A DNA stretch of 6,760 nt from Verrucomicrobiales bacterium (GCA_017853785.1 JAFMIX010000120.1:1-6760), one strand, 5' to 3'; shown: positions 1-6,194, counted from the first letter of the stretch. Numbers and translations are program-made. The notes: generated by a model not told the origin, from the letters alone.

Positions 1-336
1 GAGGAGGTAGGCGCAGTCCCGCGCGAAGAGCGGGACGGCGCCAGCGATGAAGCAGGCGGAGGAAACGGGAGCGGCAGCGTTTTCGGCAGCGGGAACGGGC
101 TGAATCAGATGGGCGACAAGGCAAAGGGTAGCTTGAAAATCCTTTTGGGCGGGGTTGGGTGCAGGGACTGCGGGATTGGCCGGCGCTGGGTTGCCGGATT
201 CGGCGAGACAACATTTCATCTTGCCCCCGCAGTCGCAGCAGGGGGCGGCGTTGCTGGGGCAGCAGGCGACAGCCATAGCCGCCGGCTGGCCGAAGACCAG
301 CGTGAGCGCAAAGAGGATTGCAATCACCTGTTTCAC
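1..336 (-). CDS. Cys-rich exported protein, probable metal handling (3' end outside window)
   Basis: An open frame of 112 codons runs from a GTG at 336 to the left edge with no stop, so the C-terminus is missing. Residues 1-24 form a signal peptide: a short basic start (VKQ), a hydrophobic core (IAILFALTLVFG) and an Ala-rich end. Cleavage near AMA|VA is likely; the sequence AVAC is only a poor lipobox. The mature start is cysteine-rich, with C25, C26, C33, C34, C36, C42 and C43, followed by a Pro/Ala/Asn-rich linker (about residues 48-64) and further Cys at 72, 95 and 108. Such paired cysteines suggest metal or redox chemistry outside the cytoplasm. The gene lies 57 bp behind a TRASH/YHS-like metal protein in the same direction, which supports that reading. 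GTG was chosen because it sits directly before the signal peptide; no other usual start lies in frame before the upstream gene's stop. I do not recognise a named family. The gene is probably real; its function is inferred. Confidence 0.6.
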   Translation of the reverse strand, partial: MKQVIAILFALTLVFGQPAAMAVACCPSNAAPCCDCGGKMKCCLAESGNPAPANPAVPAPNPAQKDFQATLCLVAHLIQPVPAAENAAAPVSSACFIAGAVPLFARDCAYLL

Positions 337-358
337 AATGTTACCATCGCATGAGTCT

Positions 359-374
359 GGCTTGCTGCCAAGCC
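359..374 (-). other. Small hairpin between the two metal-protein genes
   Basis: A perfect 6-bp inverted repeat (GGCTTG / CAAGCC) with a 4-nt loop lies in the 57-bp gap between the TRASH-like gene and the Cys-rich gene. No T-run follows it on the minus strand, so it is not a standard intrinsic terminator. It could tune mRNA stability or expression of the downstream gene, or be chance. Confidence 0.3.
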
Positions 375-393
375 GTATCTTGCCCGGAATGTG

Positions 394-681
394 CTATTTC
401 TTGGCGGCCTTTTCGGCGGCGTCGAGTCTCTTGAGATACTTGGCGGAGTCTTTCTTGAAGTCCTTAAGGCAGCCTTTGCAGCAGAAGCGCACTTCGCGGC
501 CTTCGTGCTGGTGGACAAAGGCGTTGCCCATGCTGCCGAGCTTTTCATCGGAAACGACGCAGGTGTCCAACGGGTAACTCTTGGCGGGCGCGGCCGGTTT
601 GGCGTCCTCGGCGAACGCGGTCGGAGGCAGGCAGATTCCGGCAAGGAAGAAGGCGGCGATTGATGATTTCATGGTTTTCAT
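394..681 (-). CDS. Exported TRASH/YHS-like metal-binding protein
   Basis: This is a 95-residue protein with a signal peptide (about residues 1-24: MKTMKSS, a hydrophobic stretch, then TAFA|EDA as the likely cleavage site). After a short Ala/Pro/Lys linker the mature part has C41 in YPLDTCVVSDEKLG and C67, C68 and C71 in REVRFCCKGCLKDFKKD, followed by a Lys-rich helix. The layout of one Cys, about 25 residues, then C-C-x2-C and an aromatic/Lys-rich end, is that of TRASH/YHS domains, which bind heavy metals such as copper and often accompany metal efflux genes. Location is presumably periplasmic. The next gene on the strand is a Cys-rich exported protein, so a metal-handling operon is likely. 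A second in-frame ATG (672) could also serve as the start; a weak purine stretch (AGAAAGAG) lies about 14 nt before the first ATG. Family assignment is by motif; the metal is not known. Confidence 0.75.
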   Translation of the reverse strand: MKTMKSSIAAFFLAGICLPPTAFAEDAKPAAPAKSYPLDTCVVSDEKLGSMGNAFVHQHEGREVRFCCKGCLKDFKKDSAKYLKRLDAAEKAAKK

Positions 682-708
682 GATTTTAATCGTTACTCTT
701 TCTAAGAG

Positions 709-739
709 GTTATAAACCGGCAGAGGCTAATTCGCTCAA
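709..739 (-). promoter_or_regulatory. Weak candidate promoter for the metal-protein pair
   Basis: On the minus strand, TATAAC (714-709) is a good -10 match, with TTGAGC (739-734) as a possible -35 at a long 19-nt spacing. It would start transcription about 20 nt before the ATG at 681. It lies in the 60-bp gap after rlmN, where I see no terminator, so read-through from rlmN is equally possible. Confidence 0.25.
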
Positions 740-741
740 AA

Positions 742-1890
742 TTATTTGGTGGGGGCGGAGGTCGCACCGGCGAATTCGCGCGCGGTCTTGAGGCGGAGCT
801 GGCCGCAGGCGGCATCAATGTCGTGTCCTTTCTCGCGGCGGAGAGTAGTCACAATTTTGTGCTGGCGCAGCGCGGCGGCGAAGCGTTCGCAGGCGGCTTC
901 GGCGGGTCGCTGCCACGGCAGGTCTTCGACTTTGTTGTAGGGAATCAAATTCACTTTGGCGCTTAACCGTTGGGCGAGCGCGGCGAGCGGCTGGGTCTGG
1001 TCCAGAGAATCATTCACGCCGGCGATGAGGATGTATTCGAAGGTGATGAAGCGACCGCGCTTGGCCTGATAGTAATCGAGGGCGGCGGTGAGTTCGCGGA
1101 GCGGATACTTTTTATTGACCGGCATGATGCGGTTGCGGACTTCATCGGTCGCGCCGTGCAGGGAGAGGGCGAGGGAGAACTGTTCGGGTTCGTCCGCGAG
1201 TTTGCGGATCTGCGGGGCAAGACCACTGGTGGAGACAGTGATCTTGCGCGCGCCGATGCGGCCGCCCCAGGGGGAGTTGAGCAGTCGGAGCGCTTGCAGC
1301 AAGTTGTTGTAGTTTGCGAGTGGTTCGCCCATGCCCATGATCACGACATTGTCCACGATGCGCGTGCCGGGGAAGCTGCTGCTGGTTTTGGCGGCGACGG
1401 GGGCGGCGGGTTCGGCTTGGGCGGCAGCGGCACAGAAGCGTTCCACGCCCATGACTTGTTCGACGATTTCGTGCGGGAGGAGGTTGCGCTTCCAACCGTC
1501 GAGGCCGCTCGCGCAGAATTTACAACCGTAAGCGCAGCCGACTTGGGTGGAGACGCAGAGGGTGTGGCGGTCGCTGCCTTCGCCGTAGAGCGAAGGATTT
1601 GCTGGAATCAACACGCTCTCGATGAACGCGCCGTCGGCGAGTTTCCAGAGAAATTTCTGCGTGGTGTCGCGGCTGCCTTGCTTGCGGACGAGTTCGAGCG
1701 TGCCGAGCGAGAATTCTGCGCGCAGCTTTTCGCGCAGGGTCTTGGGCAGGTTGCTCATCGCGTCCCAATCGGTCACGCGCTGAACGTAGAGCCAGTCCAT
1801 TAGTTGTTTGACGCGATAGACCGGCTGCTCCCACGTGACGAAGCGGGTTTCCAGTTCTTCGCGGGTCAGGGATTTGATGTCGGGCGTCAC
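742..1890 (-). CDS. rlmN: Dual-specificity 23S rRNA / tRNA adenine-C2 methyltransferase RlmN
   Basis: RlmN is a radical SAM enzyme that methylates C2 of A2503 in 23S rRNA and of A37 in some tRNAs, acting in the cytoplasm and supporting decoding accuracy. The 382-residue product is of normal length. The N-terminal helical accessory domain (about residues 1-95) is followed by the 4Fe-4S motif C119-x3-C123-x2-C126 (CAYGCKFC), the glycine motif MGMGEPL (185-191), and late conserved stretches NLIPYN (314-319) and HDIDAACGQL (356-365). C362 in the latter corresponds to the methyl-carrying Cys (C355 of E. coli), and C112 in TLCVSTQ to its partner (C118 of E. coli), with matching spacing to the cluster. 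An Ala-rich insertion (about 153-172) lies before the glycine motif. The start is GTG; an in-frame stop at 1924-1926 leaves no other usual start upstream, and no Shine-Dalgarno is visible. Identification is secure. Confidence 0.96.
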   Translation of the reverse strand: MTPDIKSLTREELETRFVTWEQPVYRVKQLMDWLYVQRVTDWDAMSNLPKTLREKLRAEFSLGTLELVRKQGSRDTTQKFLWKLADGAFIESVLIPANPSLYGEGSDRHTLCVSTQVGCAYGCKFCASGLDGWKRNLLPHEIVEQVMGVERFCAAAAQAEPAAPVAAKTSSSFPGTRIVDNVVIMGMGEPLANYNNLLQALRLLNSPWGGRIGARKITVSTSGLAPQIRKLADEPEQFSLALSLHGATDEVRNRIMPVNKKYPLRELTAALDYYQAKRGRFITFEYILIAGVNDSLDQTQPLAALAQRLSAKVNLIPYNKVEDLPWQRPAEAACERFAAALRQHKIVTTLRREKGHDIDAACGQLRLKTAREFAGATSAPTK

Positions 1891-1924
1891 GGTGGTGATG
1901 GTAGCGGCTGCGGGCGGTTTGCGC

Positions 1925-1958
1925 TAAATAAAAAAGGACGGCCGCAAAGCCGTCCTTT
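1925..1958 (-). terminator. Intrinsic terminator downstream of glgP
   Basis: A perfect 10-bp stem (AAAGGACGGC at 1933-1942 pairing with GCCGTCCTTT at 1949-1958) encloses a 6-nt loop. Read on the minus strand it is followed by TTTTATTT. It begins 17 bp after the glgP stop codon and has no T-run in the plus direction, so it ends glgP transcription specifically. It finishes only about 35 bp before the rlmN start codon. Confidence 0.9.
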
Positions 1959-1975
1959 GAAGTTGGTCACTCGGT

Positions 1976-4132
1976 TTACTTCGTCAGGTAATACTTGTTG
2001 GTGTATTCCTGCACCATGCGCCAGGTGTTGTATTCGGGCACAAGGGTGACCATGGCGCGGCGGATTTTTTTGATCCACTCGCGCGGCACGCCTTGGGCGT
2101 CGCGGTCAAAGAAGCAGGGGATGACTTGTTCGGTGAGTGCCTTGTAAAGGTTGGCGCTGTCCATGCGGTCCTGTTGCTCGATGTCGGCGGCGTGGGAGTC
2201 GTCGCCGATGGCGAAACCGTTGGTGCCGTCGTAACCTTCGCGCCACCAGCCGTCGAGGATGCTCAAGTTCAGGCAGCCGTGGCTACCGGCTTTCATGCCG
2301 CTGGTGCCGGAGGCTTCGAGCGGGCGGCGGGGGTTGTTCAGCCACACGTCGCAGCCGGAAACCATCTGCCGGGCGACGTGGACATCGTAGTTCTCGATGA
2401 AGACGAGGTGGCCTTGCAGGTCGCTGTATTTGGAGAGGTGGATGATATTTTGGATGTAACGCTTGCCATCGTCGTCGCGCGGGTGGGCCTTGCCGGCGAA
2501 GATGAACTGCACGGGCCGCTTTTTGTCGCGGGTGAGATGGACGATGTTTTCCATCTGCTGAAAAATCAGCGGGGCGCGCTTGTAGGTTGCAAAGCGGCGG
2601 GCGAACCCGATGGTGAGCGCATCGGGATTCAACAGGTGGTCGAACGCGATGAAGTCCTCATGCGTCACGCGCTGGTGCTGGAGCAGGAGGCGGCGACGGG
2701 AGAACTCGATGAGTTCGCGGCGCAGGCGGTAGCGGAGCGCCCAGAGTTCTTCGTCGCTGAGGAACGCGGGGTCGGCCATCTTCTTCCAGAAATCGGGCGA
2801 GTTGACTTCGCTGGTCCAGTCGTGGCCGGGGGTGCTGGCGATTTTGCCGTTTAGTTTTTGCCGCCAGTAATTGCGGACAGTGCCTTTCATCCAGCCGAGG
2901 ACGTGGACGCCGTTGGTGACGTGGCCGATGGGGACTTCGGCGACGGGCTTGCCGGGGTAGAGGCACTGCCACATTTCGCGGCTGATCTGGCCGTGGAGCT
3001 CGCTGACACCGTTGGCGGCGCGGGAGAGTCTGAGCGCGAGCACGGTCATGCAGAATGGCTCGGCGGCGTCGTCAGGATTCACGCGGCCGAGAGCCATGAG
3101 CTGGGTGTGGTTGAGCTTGAGGCTGTCGCGGAATTTGGAAGCGGCGTAATCCATGAGCTCGCTGCGGAAGCGGTCGTGGCCGGCTTCGACGGGCGTGTGG
3201 GTGGTGAAAAGGCATTCCTGCTTGGTCGCGGCGAAGGCCCGTTCGTAGGTCTGACCGGCAAGCAGTTTTTCGCGCATGAGTTCCAGCGTGAGAAATGCGG
3301 CGTGGCCTTCGTTCATGTGGAATGTGGAGGGCGCGTGGCCGAGCGCGCGCAACAACCGCACGCCGCCGACGCCGAGCAGGATTTCCTGCATGATACGCGT
3401 GGTGGTATCGCCGCCGTAGACGCGCAGGGTGAGGTCGCGGAAGTGCGGTTCGTTTTCCGGGCGGTTGGCGTCCAGCAGATAGACGGGGATGCGGCCCACG
3501 TTCACGCGCCAGGCTTGGATCACCACGTCGGATATGCCGATGCGGACGCGGACGGTGAGCGGGGTGCCGGTGCTATCCACCACCGGCTCGATGGGGAGGT
3601 TGTTTGGGTTGAGCTTGGCGTAATATTCGGTCTGCCAGTTGTTCACGTCGAAGGCCTGCTGGAAATAGCCTTCCCGGTAGAACAAGCTGATGCCCACAAA
3701 GCCGAGATCCAAGTCGCTGGCGGATTTGGCATGGTCGCCAGCAAGGATGCCGAGGCCGCCGGCGGCGATGGGCAGCGTTTCGTGAAAGCCGAACTCGGCA
3801 GAGAAATACGCGACGGGATTCCGGTGCAGCGCCGGCGCATGTTTGCGCCCCCAAGTGTGCTTGTCGGTCAGGTAGGCATCAAAGCCCTGCAAGACCTCCC
3901 GCACGCGCGCGGCGAAGTCCGGATGTTGCAGGCGCACGCGCAGCTCGTATTCGGAGACCTCGTGCAGGATGGCCACGGCGTTGTGGTAGAGGTTCTGCCA
4001 ACTGCGCGGCGACAGGTCTTGAAAGATTTCCTGGGCGCCCTGGTTCCAGGTCCACCACAGATTGCGCGCCATGCGGTTCAAACCGGATACCAACTCATCA
4101 AGTTCAGTTGCGGACAATGGTTCATGCTTCAT
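1976..4132 (-). CDS. glgP: Alpha-glucan (glycogen/maltodextrin) phosphorylase, GT35 family
   Basis: This PLP-dependent enzyme releases glucose-1-phosphate from glycogen or maltodextrins. From the chosen ATG it has 718 residues. The N-terminal ~100 residues (around NLWWTWNQGAQEIF) resemble the DUF3417 region of the short phosphorylase type. Then come YFSAEFGF (109-116), GGLGILAGDH (125-134), FHMNEGHAAF (271-280), THTPVEAGHDRF (311-322), VTNGVHVLGW (405-414), the phosphate/PLP-side segment GFARRFATYKR (509-519), GKAHPRDD (547-554) and EASGTSGMKAG, where K614 is the expected PLP-binding lysine. It is shorter than E. coli GlgP (about 815 residues). The frame stays open to an ATG at 4240, which would add 36 residues; I prefer 4132 because the extension crosses an A/T-only tract and a palindrome that look regulatory, and MKHEPLSATELDELVSGL fits a natural N-terminus. 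No Shine-Dalgarno is evident at either. It is divergent from trxB and ends at a strong terminator. Confidence 0.93.
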   Translation of the reverse strand: MKHEPLSATELDELVSGLNRMARNLWWTWNQGAQEIFQDLSPRSWQNLYHNAVAILHEVSEYELRVRLQHPDFAARVREVLQGFDAYLTDKHTWGRKHAPALHRNPVAYFSAEFGFHETLPIAAGGLGILAGDHAKSASDLDLGFVGISLFYREGYFQQAFDVNNWQTEYYAKLNPNNLPIEPVVDSTGTPLTVRVRIGISDVVIQAWRVNVGRIPVYLLDANRPENEPHFRDLTLRVYGGDTTTRIMQEILLGVGGVRLLRALGHAPSTFHMNEGHAAFLTLELMREKLLAGQTYERAFAATKQECLFTTHTPVEAGHDRFRSELMDYAASKFRDSLKLNHTQLMALGRVNPDDAAEPFCMTVLALRLSRAANGVSELHGQISREMWQCLYPGKPVAEVPIGHVTNGVHVLGWMKGTVRNYWRQKLNGKIASTPGHDWTSEVNSPDFWKKMADPAFLSDEELWALRYRLRRELIEFSRRRLLLQHQRVTHEDFIAFDHLLNPDALTIGFARRFATYKRAPLIFQQMENIVHLTRDKKRPVQFIFAGKAHPRDDDGKRYIQNIIHLSKYSDLQGHLVFIENYDVHVARQMVSGCDVWLNNPRRPLEASGTSGMKAGSHGCLNLSILDGWWREGYDGTNGFAIGDDSHAADIEQQDRMDSANLYKALTEQVIPCFFDRDAQGVPREWIKKIRRAMVTLVPEYNTWRMVQEYTNKYYLTK

Positions 4133-4290
4133 GGAATTCAAGACAAAGTGGGGGTTCTTACTTCTTTCCTTAAGAGGGACGTTAATCACCCACCGCCATG
4201 GCGGCAAATAAATTAAATTTTTAGGCGGCAATTTCCTCATCCGGGATTGCTTACGTTGGGCGCGTCATTTAATTTTTCAACTACATTTTT
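4133..4290. promoter_or_regulatory. Divergent glgP/trxB intergenic region
   Basis: This is the only sizeable spacer in the window and must hold the start signals of both divergent genes. It is far more A/T-rich than its surroundings. Positions 4206-4223 are A/T only and are flanked on each side by GGCGGC (4200-4205 and 4224-4229); a 12-bp palindrome CCGCCATGGCGG occupies 4193-4204. For trxB the best promoter guess is TTGCTT (4247-4252), 17 nt, TAATTT (4270-4275), which matches consensus poorly. I found no convincing -10/-35 pair for glgP. If glgP starts at 4240 instead, the spacer shrinks to 50 bp. Confidence 0.5.
4193..4204. repeat. 12-bp perfect palindrome in the glgP leader
   Basis: CCGCCATGGCGG reads identically on both strands. 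It lies about 60 bp before the preferred glgP start and directly beside the A/T-only tract, a suitable place for a dimeric regulator site. It could also be chance in GC-rich DNA, since GGCGGC-type words are common here. Confidence 0.35.
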
Positions 4291-5220
4291 ATGGAAAAAG
4301 TCGTCATCATCGGAACCGGTTGCGCCGGACTCACCGCCGCGCTTTACACGGCACGCGCCAATCTCGCCCCACTCGTGCTCACCGGCCGCCAGCCCGGGGG
4401 GCTGCTCACCACCACCACCATCGTCGAAAATTTTCCCGGCTTTCCCGAAGGCGTGGACGGCTATGAACTCGTCACGCGGATGCAGAAGCAGGCCGAGAAG
4501 TTTGGCGCGCGGGTGCAGTTCGCCACCGTGGACGCAGTGGATCTGACGCAACGCCCGTTCGGCCTGACCGTGGACGGCGAGCGCGTGGAGGCGCAGACCG
4601 TGATCATCGCCAGCGGCGCAGGCCACCGGCACCTTGGGTTAGACAGTGAGCATGCGCTCGAAAACAAAGGCGTCACCTACTGCGCCACCTGCGACGGCGC
4701 GTTGCCGATGTTCCGCAACCAGCCGCTTGTCGTCGTCGGCGGCGGCGACTCCGCGTGCGAAGAGGCGAATTATCTCACGCGCTTCGGCGCGGTGGTTTAT
4801 CTCATCCACCGCCGCGACACGCTGCGCGCTTCCAAAGTCATGGCGGAGCGCACGCTGGCGAATCCCAAGATCAAACCCATCTGGAACGCCGTGGTCACCG
4901 AAGTGCTGGACGTGAAACAGGACAAGGTCACCGGCGTGCGCGTGAAGGATGTGAACACTGGCGCGGAGCGCGTGGTGGATTGCGCCGGGGTATTTGTCGC
5001 CATCGGTCACGTGCCGAACACGCAGATCTTCAAAGGCGCGATCACGATGGACGAGGCCGGCTACATCATCCCGCAACACGGCCAGCAGACGAACGTCCCG
5101 GGCGTGTTTGTGGCGGGCGACTGCTCCGACCATGTTTATCGGCAAGCGATCACGGCGGCAGGACTGGGCTGCGCGGCGGCGATCGAAGCGGAACGCTATC
5201 TGGCCGGGCTGTGCGGCTAA
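4291..5220 (+). CDS. trxB: Thioredoxin reductase (NADPH, FAD)
   Basis: This cytoplasmic flavoenzyme passes electrons from NADPH to thioredoxin. The 309-residue length and domain order are those of low-molecular-weight TrxB. The N-terminal FAD Rossmann motif is VVIIGTGCAG (4-13), then GGLLTTTTIVENFPGFP (36-52). The redox-active disulfide is C131-A-T-C134 followed by Asp (CATCDG). The NADPH domain has GGGDSACEEA (150-159) and HRRDTLRAS (173-181), whose arginines suit the NADPH phosphate. The C-terminal FAD motif is GVFVAGDCSD (271-280), then YRQAITAAGLG. Cys11 replaces the Pro usual in GSGPAG. The start matches the family's usual N-terminus; the 20 bases before it (AACTACATTTTT) contain no Shine-Dalgarno. 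The gene stands alone on its strand, divergent from glgP, and its TAA overlaps the stop of the convergent gene. Identification is secure; thioredoxin itself is not in the window. Confidence 0.96.
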   Translation: MEKVVIIGTGCAGLTAALYTARANLAPLVLTGRQPGGLLTTTTIVENFPGFPEGVDGYELVTRMQKQAEKFGARVQFATVDAVDLTQRPFGLTVDGERVEAQTVIIASGAGHRHLGLDSEHALENKGVTYCATCDGALPMFRNQPLVVVGGGDSACEEANYLTRFGAVVYLIHRRDTLRASKVMAERTLANPKIKPIWNAVVTEVLDVKQDKVTGVRVKDVNTGAERVVDCAGVFVAIGHVPNTQIFKGAITMDEAGYIIPQHGQQTNVPGVFVAGDCSDHVYRQAITAAGLGCAAAIEAERYLAGLCG

Positions 5221-6194
5221 ATCACCGCAAGCGCCACCAGGACTACTGCCAGCAACCAGATCAGCAGCACCGCAGTGGTTTTTGAATGTCCGCGCCGCAC
5301 GAGGCGGTGTGACAGGTGGTTCGTGTCCCCCACATAGAACGGTTGGCCGAGTTTCCACCGCAACAGCACCACCCAAGCGAGATCGCCGAGCGGCACGGCC
5401 AGCATCAGCAGCGGCGCGAGCACCGCGAGCGGTCGGGGATTTTCCGGCGGGCAAAAGTGCGGCAGGATTGCCAGCACCGCGAGCAGATAACCGGTGAGAT
5501 GGCTGCCGGCATCGCCGAGGAAGGCGGAGGCTTTGGGAAAGTTGAACGGCAGAAAACCCACCAGCGCTCCGCACGTCAGGAGCGCGAGCAGCGCCACGAG
5601 ATACTGTCCGTCCACCGCCGCCAGCACGGCGAAACCCCATGCGCCGATCGCGCCCAACCCGGCGCAGAGGCCGTTCATGTTGTCCATGAAGTTGAAGGCA
5701 TTCACCAGCGTGAGCAGCCACAGGATGGTAATGGCGTAGCTGAAAATTTCGCTGGGCACGAACAGCGTGATGCGCACGCCCGCAGCGGCGACGAGCAGCG
5801 CGATCAGGAATTGCCCGGCGAACTTCACGCCTGCGCGCAGCTCGTGTTTGTCATCCCACCAACCGAGGAACGTCATGCCAACCGCGCCGAACAAAATAGC
5901 GGCCAGCTGCAATCCCCGCTGATCAAATCCGTAACCCACCGCAAAACTCGCCGCCGGCCAGGGCAGGACTTGCAGTCCGTAACCCACCGCGCCCGCCAGC
6001 AGCGGCACGATGAGTCCGGTCAACACGGCCAGACCGCCGGCGAGCGGGACGGGCGTGTGATGGATCTTCCGGCGGCCGGGGTCATCAACGTGGCCGCTGC
6101 GAAGACACCACGCCCGCCAGAGCGGGAGCGCACCCGCCGTCGTCAGGGCGGCGCTGCCGAATGCGAGGAGGTAGACGTTGAAAGGAAAACTCAA
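5217..6194 (-). CDS. WecA/MraY-like polyprenyl-phosphate HexNAc-1-phosphate transferase
   Basis: This integral membrane enzyme (325 residues, about ten hydrophobic helices) should transfer a sugar-1-phosphate, typically GlcNAc-1-P, from a UDP-sugar to undecaprenyl phosphate, the first step of a lipid-linked surface glycan. Motifs in order: HVDDPGRRKIHHTPVPLAGG (35-54), the Asp pair in GWWDDKHEL (111-119) with GVKFAGQ following, NAFNFMDNMNGL (165-176), FLGDAGSHLTGYLL (225-238, D228), and NHLSHRLVRRGHS (292-304) in place of the HIHHRL of WecA. The absence of peptidoglycan neighbours and the DDPGRRKIH motif favour the WecA/TagO branch over MraY. The start is TTG, the only usual start between the in-frame upstream stop (6228-6230) and the first helix; it overlaps the TGA of the upstream gene as TTGA. 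Its stop overlaps that of trxB by 4 bp. The second catalytic-loop Asp (DGxDG) is Asn174 here. The family is secure, the exact substrate is not. Confidence 0.88.
   Translation of the reverse strand: MSFPFNVYLLAFGSAALTTAGALPLWRAWCLRSGHVDDPGRRKIHHTPVPLAGGLAVLTGLIVPLLAGAVGYGLQVLPWPAASFAVGYGFDQRGLQLAAILFGAVGMTFLGWWDDKHELRAGVKFAGQFLIALLVAAAGVRITLFVPSEIFSYAITILWLLTLVNAFNFMDNMNGLCAGLGAIGAWGFAVLAAVDGQYLVALLALLTCGALVGFLPFNFPKASAFLGDAGSHLTGYLLAVLAILPHFCPPENPRPLAVLAPLLMLAVPLGDLAWVVLLRWKLGQPFYVGDTNHLSHRLVRRGHSKTTAVLLIWLLAVVLVALAVI

Noticed and set aside
109..577. Two overlapping plus-strand frames opposite the metal-protein genes
   Set aside because: The minus strand gives proteins with signal peptides and organised Cys motifs in both places; the plus frames show nothing comparable.
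708..728. Possible terminator after rlmN (near-palindrome GGTTTATAACC)
   Set aside because: The stem is only 4 bp and no T-run follows in the minus direction.
1387..1430. G-rich plus-strand stretch (runs of GG to GGGGG), possible G-quadruplex
   Set aside because: It encodes the Ala/Pro-rich insertion of RlmN on the other strand, and the G-runs are mostly of two; codon composition explains it.
970..1803. Long plus-strand open frame (277 codons) opposite rlmN
   Set aside because: It lies wholly antisense to an unmistakable RlmN; GC-rich codon use creates open antisense frames, and its translation is low-complexity Gly/Glu/Ala without motifs.
2093..2854. Plus-strand open frame (253 codons) opposite the glgP 3' half
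   Set aside because: Same reasoning: antisense of the PLP-binding region, with Val/Gly-rich translation and no family features.
2858..4216. Long plus-strand open frame (452 codons) opposite glgP
   Set aside because: It is antisense to conserved GlgP motifs, and its Val/Gly/Ala/Glu/His-rich translation shows no domain; it is a mirror of codon bias.
4639..5721. Minus-strand open frame (360 codons) across trxB and part of the transferase gene
   Set aside because: It is antisense to TrxB and in another frame of the transferase; its Arg/His/Ala-rich translation has no recognisable motifs.
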